DNA of 10,286 bases from Bacteroidales bacterium (lineage in GTDB: Bacteria; Bacteroidota; Bacteroidia; Bacteroidales; P3). The position numbers were made by a program, and so were the translations under genes. The notes below the pieces were generated by a model, which was given only the letters and a program-made list of their open reading frames with translations, was not told the DNA's origin and searched no databases. How positions within the stretch are numbered: the first letter of the stretch is position 1; each line of letters opens with the position of its first letter. Where the stretch lies: assembly GCA_012837565.1 (NCBI GenBank), contig DUQY01000270.1:1-10286 (forward strand), written 5' to 3'. This document shows, one piece after another, positions 7,859-10,286 of this stretch.

Positions 7859-7892
7859 AAAAAGCGAAGCTATTTAATTGACTTCGCTTTTT
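7859..7892. terminator. Bidirectional intrinsic terminator between HAD gene and rny
   Basis: AAAAAGCGAAG (7859-7869) pairs with CTTCGCTTTTT (7882-7892), an 11-bp perfect stem with a 12-nt loop. T tracts follow on both strands. It lies 13 bp after the HAD stop and 43 bp after the rny stop, so it serves both convergent genes. Confidence 0.88.
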
Positions 7893-7935
7893 ATATTGTT
7901 TTCTACTTGGTTTAGTAGATAATAAGTTGTTTTAT

Positions 7936-9486
7936 TTATTTGGCGTAGTTTACGGCTCTGGTTTCTCTAATTACCGTTACTTTTATCATTCCTGGGAATA
8001 CCATTTCGGATTGGATTTGTTTTGATAAGTCCACTGAGATTTGGTTTGATTCTGCATCTGATATCTTTTCTGCAGCTACAATTACTCTTAGTTCTCTACC
8101 TGCCTGTATTGCGTATGTCTTAACAACTCCTGGATAAGACATTGCTATTTCTTCAAGTTTGTTTAGTCTATTGATATAAGCTTCTACTACTTCTCTTCTT
8201 GCACCTGGACGAGCTCCTGAGATTGCATCACATACTTGTACGATTGGTGCATAAAGACTTTCCATCTCTATTTCGTCGTGGTGAGCGCCAATTGCATTAC
8301 ATATTTCTGGTTTCTCTTTGCAACGTTCTGCAAGCTTCATTCCGTGAATTGCGTGTGGAAGTTCTGGTTCGTTGTCTGGCACTTTACCTATATCATGAAG
8401 TAGTCCTGCTCTTTTAGCTATCTTTGGATTAAGCCCTAGCTCCGATGCCATGGTTGCACAAAGGTTTGCTACTTCTCTTGAGTGTTGTAGTAGGTTTTGC
8501 CCATATGATGAACGGTATTTCATTTTCCCAATCATTCTTACCAAATCATGGTGAAGGTTGATTATTCCTAAGTCAATACATGTTCTTTTTCCTATCTCGA
8601 TGATTTCTTGCTCAATTTGTTTCTTTGTTTTTGAAACAACTTCTTCAATTCTTGCAGGGTGTATTCTTCCGTCTGTTACTAATTTGTGTAGTGCAAGGCG
8701 TGCAATTTCTCTTCTGATGGGGTCAAAACAAGATAGTATGATTGCGTCTGGTGAGTCGTCGATTATTACCTCTACTCCTGTAAGACTTTCCAATGCTCTA
8801 ATGTTTCTTCCTTCTCTTCCAATGATTCTACCTTTTACTTCTTCGTTCTCAAGGTTAAATACTGATACTGTGTTTTCTATTGCGTTTTCGGTTGCTGTTC
8901 TTTGTATTGATTCAACAACTATTTTCTTTGCTTGTTGGTTTGCAGTTAGCTTAGCTTCTTCAATTATCTCCATAACTCTGCTCGATGCATCTGATCTTGC
9001 CTCGCCTGTGATTGCTTCTATTAGCTCTTTCTTTGCTTCCTCTGCCGATAAGCCTGCAATTTGTTCTAGTTTATCTACACTCTTTTGGAATGTTTTTTCT
9101 ACCTCTGCTTGACGTGTAGATAGTATTTCTAGTTGTTTGTTTAAGTTTTCTCTTGCTGCTGTAAATTCGTTGTATTTCTTTTGAAACTCGTCAACCTTAA
9201 GCTTTATTTCTTGTTCTTTTTGCTTTAGTTTGTTTTCGGTTTGCATTACACGACTGTTGCGCTCCTGTACTTGCTTTTCGTGTCCTGTTTTAAGTTGTAG
9301 GAATTTCTCTTTGGCTTGTAGGATTCTTTCCTTCTTTACCAGCTCTGCTTTCTCTTCAGCCTCTACTAAGATTTTTGCAGATTTCTTTGTCAATGCGTCT
9401 CGAAGTCTTGTTGTTGCTATATAAATTCCGATTCCTGTGAAAACTATTGCAACTATGACGCTTACAATTATTGTTATTATGTTCAT
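7936..9486 (-). CDS. rny: Ribonuclease Y
   Basis: This 516-residue protein matches RNase Y, a membrane-tethered endoribonuclease that starts mRNA decay. Domains run in the usual order. Residues 3-24 form an N-terminal transmembrane helix. Residues about 30-190 are a long charged coiled coil rich in K, E and Q. A KH RNA-binding domain follows with the GxxG loop as GREG (223-226). The HD metal-dependent phosphohydrolase domain has H335, the LHDIGK motif (H364, D365), HH at 402-403 and D420 in VCDAISGARPGAR. A conserved tail ends with the VFPGMIKVTVIRE segment. Length is typical of the family (about 510-525), so the gene is intact. The ATG at 9486 places the membrane helix right at the N-terminus and has no Shine-Dalgarno site. 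The gene follows a 6S-type RNA and zapA on the same strand and ends against the bidirectional terminator. Confidence 0.98.
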   Translation of the reverse strand: MNIITIIVSVIVAIVFTGIGIYIATTRLRDALTKKSAKILVEAEEKAELVKKERILQAKEKFLQLKTGHEKQVQERNSRVMQTENKLKQKEQEIKLKVDEFQKKYNEFTAARENLNKQLEILSTRQAEVEKTFQKSVDKLEQIAGLSAEEAKKELIEAITGEARSDASSRVMEIIEEAKLTANQQAKKIVVESIQRTATENAIENTVSVFNLENEEVKGRIIGREGRNIRALESLTGVEVIIDDSPDAIILSCFDPIRREIARLALHKLVTDGRIHPARIEEVVSKTKKQIEQEIIEIGKRTCIDLGIINLHHDLVRMIGKMKYRSSYGQNLLQHSREVANLCATMASELGLNPKIAKRAGLLHDIGKVPDNEPELPHAIHGMKLAERCKEKPEICNAIGAHHDEIEMESLYAPIVQVCDAISGARPGARREVVEAYINRLNKLEEIAMSYPGVVKTYAIQAGRELRVIVAAEKISDAESNQISVDLSKQIQSEMVFPGMIKVTVIRETRAVNYAK

Positions 9487-9583
9487 AATTTTATATAAGT
9501 ATTAATTAGTCTTTTCTTATCCTGTTTTTAGGTTGGCTAATAATATGTTTAGGATAAAACTTATGGTTGTTGAAAATAAAAAA

Positions 9584-9771
9584 CCCGCATCCTTCCAAAA
9601 AGGAGTTAAGAAAAACTCCGTTAAACAAGATTTGAGTGCCAGCCGTATCAAACTTCCAATGTCTTCCGAAGAAGAACCCCTAAGGGTTAAGGCCTGTTTT
9701 GCCCGGTTTTGAGCGTTCTCCTTTCAATTTTAAATGTTGAGTTTCCAAACTGTTTTCTGAACTGATGCGGG
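9584..9771 (-). ncRNA. ssrS: 6S RNA (Bacteroidota type), RNA polymerase regulator
   Basis: No ORF occupies this 188-bp stretch between zapA and rny. Its ends are perfectly complementary: CCCGCATC (9584-9591) and GATGCGGG (9764-9771) form a closing stem. On the minus strand the 3' end runs straight into TTTTTT (9578-9583), as for an intrinsic end. Internal helices include a hairpin with a cUUCGg tetraloop and 5-bp stem (9662-9675), a 6-bp hairpin (9602-9607 with 9614-9619), and an alternative AACCC/GGGTT hairpin (9675-9688). Length (6S RNAs are about 180-200 nt), long-hairpin architecture and the position directly after zapA, as in many bacteria, point to 6S RNA, which binds the housekeeping RNA polymerase as a promoter mimic in stationary phase. 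The identity is inferred from context and shape. The 9602-9619 hairpin is followed by five T on the minus strand and could alternatively end the zapA message. Confidence 0.8.
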
Positions 9772-9800
9772 AATATCTTTAATATATGTTTACTATATTT

Positions 9801-10100
9801 TTAATCTTCCATGCAGAGTATGCTATCTATTTCTTCTAGTTTTGCTACTAATTGTTTGTCACTAAAAATGTTATCTTCTTTTGTCTTTATATAAGATGTT
9901 ACATATTGTAGTAGCACCATTGCTAATAGGTCTTGTTTATCTTTATAGGCATACATCTTGGCGTAATCTTTGATATTTGATTTAACTGCGTCAACGGCTT
10001 TTCTAAACACCTCTTCCTCTTCTCTTTGAATCCTTACCTTATAAACTCTTCCTGCTATGTCTACACTTATCAATAAATCTTCAGTCATTTGCTTTTGCAT
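9801..10100 (-). CDS. zapA: Cell division protein ZapA
   Basis: This 99-residue protein fits ZapA, a small cytoplasmic dimer or tetramer that cross-links FtsZ filaments at the division ring. The N-terminal beta part contains ISVDIAGRVYKVRI (11-24), typical of the family, followed by the acidic-basic EEEEVFRKAVDAV segment that begins the long alpha-helix. The C-terminal half is the coiled coil used for oligomerisation. Length is normal (about 95-110). The ATG at 10100 is 14 bp after the stop of the upstream coiled-coil gene. A second ATG at 10088 (residue 5) gives MTEDLLISV, which also matches family starts; neither has a Shine-Dalgarno site. The 6S-type RNA begins 29 bp downstream of the stop. 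The neighbourhood strongly supports the call. Confidence 0.94.
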   Translation of the reverse strand: MQKQMTEDLLISVDIAGRVYKVRIQREEEEVFRKAVDAVKSNIKDYAKMYAYKDKQDLLAMVLLQYVTSYIKTKEDNIFSDKQLVAKLEEIDSILCMED

Positions 10101-10114
10101 TTAGAATTTATGTA

Positions 10115-10286
10115 CTATTGCTCAGTTCTTGTTATCATCCCTACACACGTGTCTATCTTACGCACCAAGTTATTTATTTTCAGTTTAACCTCTGTTATAT
10201 CCGAATTATTTTTTATTGCTTCTCCTAATTTTAATGTTTTAATTTGTTCTTTTAAACTATTTATTAATTCTGATTGTTCCAATACA
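10115..10286 (-). CDS. Small coiled-coil protein upstream of zapA (5' end outside window)
   Basis: On the minus strand an open frame enters from the right edge (first full codon at 10285-10283) and ends with TAG at 10117-10115, giving 56 visible residues. The sequence starts VLEQSELINSLKEQIKTL and ends with LVRKIDTCVGMITRTEQ. The first part has heptad-like spacing of leucine and isoleucine, so it is probably coiled coil. Short hypothetical proteins ending in a similar VREIDKCIALL-type motif are commonly encoded just before zapA in Bacteroidota, which supports a real gene. The 14-bp gap to the zapA ATG suggests one operon. A division-related role alongside ZapA is guilt by association only. 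It was missed by length-filtered ORF calling because it is cut by the window. Confidence 0.75.
   Translation of the reverse strand, partial: VLEQSELINSLKEQIKTLKLGEAIKNNSDITEVKLKINNLVRKIDTCVGMITRTEQ

Noticed and set aside
8558..9112. 184-codon open frame on the + strand
   Set aside because: It lies wholly antisense to the KH and coiled-coil region of rny, whose protein is well conserved. The translation has no recognisable domain and is a shadow of rny codon usage.
9518..9556. TATCCT/AGGATA inverted repeat in the rny leader
   Set aside because: A 6-bp match across a 27-nt loop is expected by chance in AT-rich sequence. No riboswitch features are visible.

Overview
The window comes from an AT-rich member of the Bacteroidota, probably Bacteroidales or a relative; the genus cannot be read from the sequence. 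The pointers are a giant secreted protein with a type IX secretion (T9SS) C-terminal sorting domain, starts preceded by A-rich leaders rather than Shine-Dalgarno sites, a TAnnTTTG-type promoter element, and the order coiled-coil protein - zapA - 6S-like RNA - rny.

Layout. Positions 1-5035 (+) hold the 3' part of a very large multidomain surface or secreted protein: beta-helix end, repeated CARDB-like beta-sandwich modules, a GEVED domain, a MAM-like module and a T9SS signal. It is closed by a strong intrinsic terminator (5061-5095). A 710-bp non-coding interval (5036-5745) follows. It contains a 21-bp-periodic repeat array with AAACnnnGTTT cores, a hairpin followed by seven T, and two diverged duplicated blocks. 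Next on the + strand are a monofunctional proline dehydrogenase (5746-6933) and, 45 bp later, a HAD-superfamily phosphatase (6979-7845), probably one transcript. A bidirectional terminator (7859-7892) separates them from a convergent minus-strand cluster. Read in its own direction, that cluster is the end of a small coiled-coil protein gene, zapA (cell-division Z-ring factor), a 6S-type regulatory RNA and rny (membrane RNase Y).

How the parts work together. The minus-strand block is a conserved housekeeping neighbourhood combining division and RNA metabolism. The plus-strand pair covers proline catabolism and an unassigned phosphatase. The giant protein is an accessory cell-surface product unrelated to either. 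I found no mobile element, CRISPR array, tRNA, rRNA or defence system. The least explained part is the structured interval 5150-5700, where the period-21 array, a possible internal promoter and the terminator-like hairpin could form a regulatory locus or small-RNA unit. That reading is inference.
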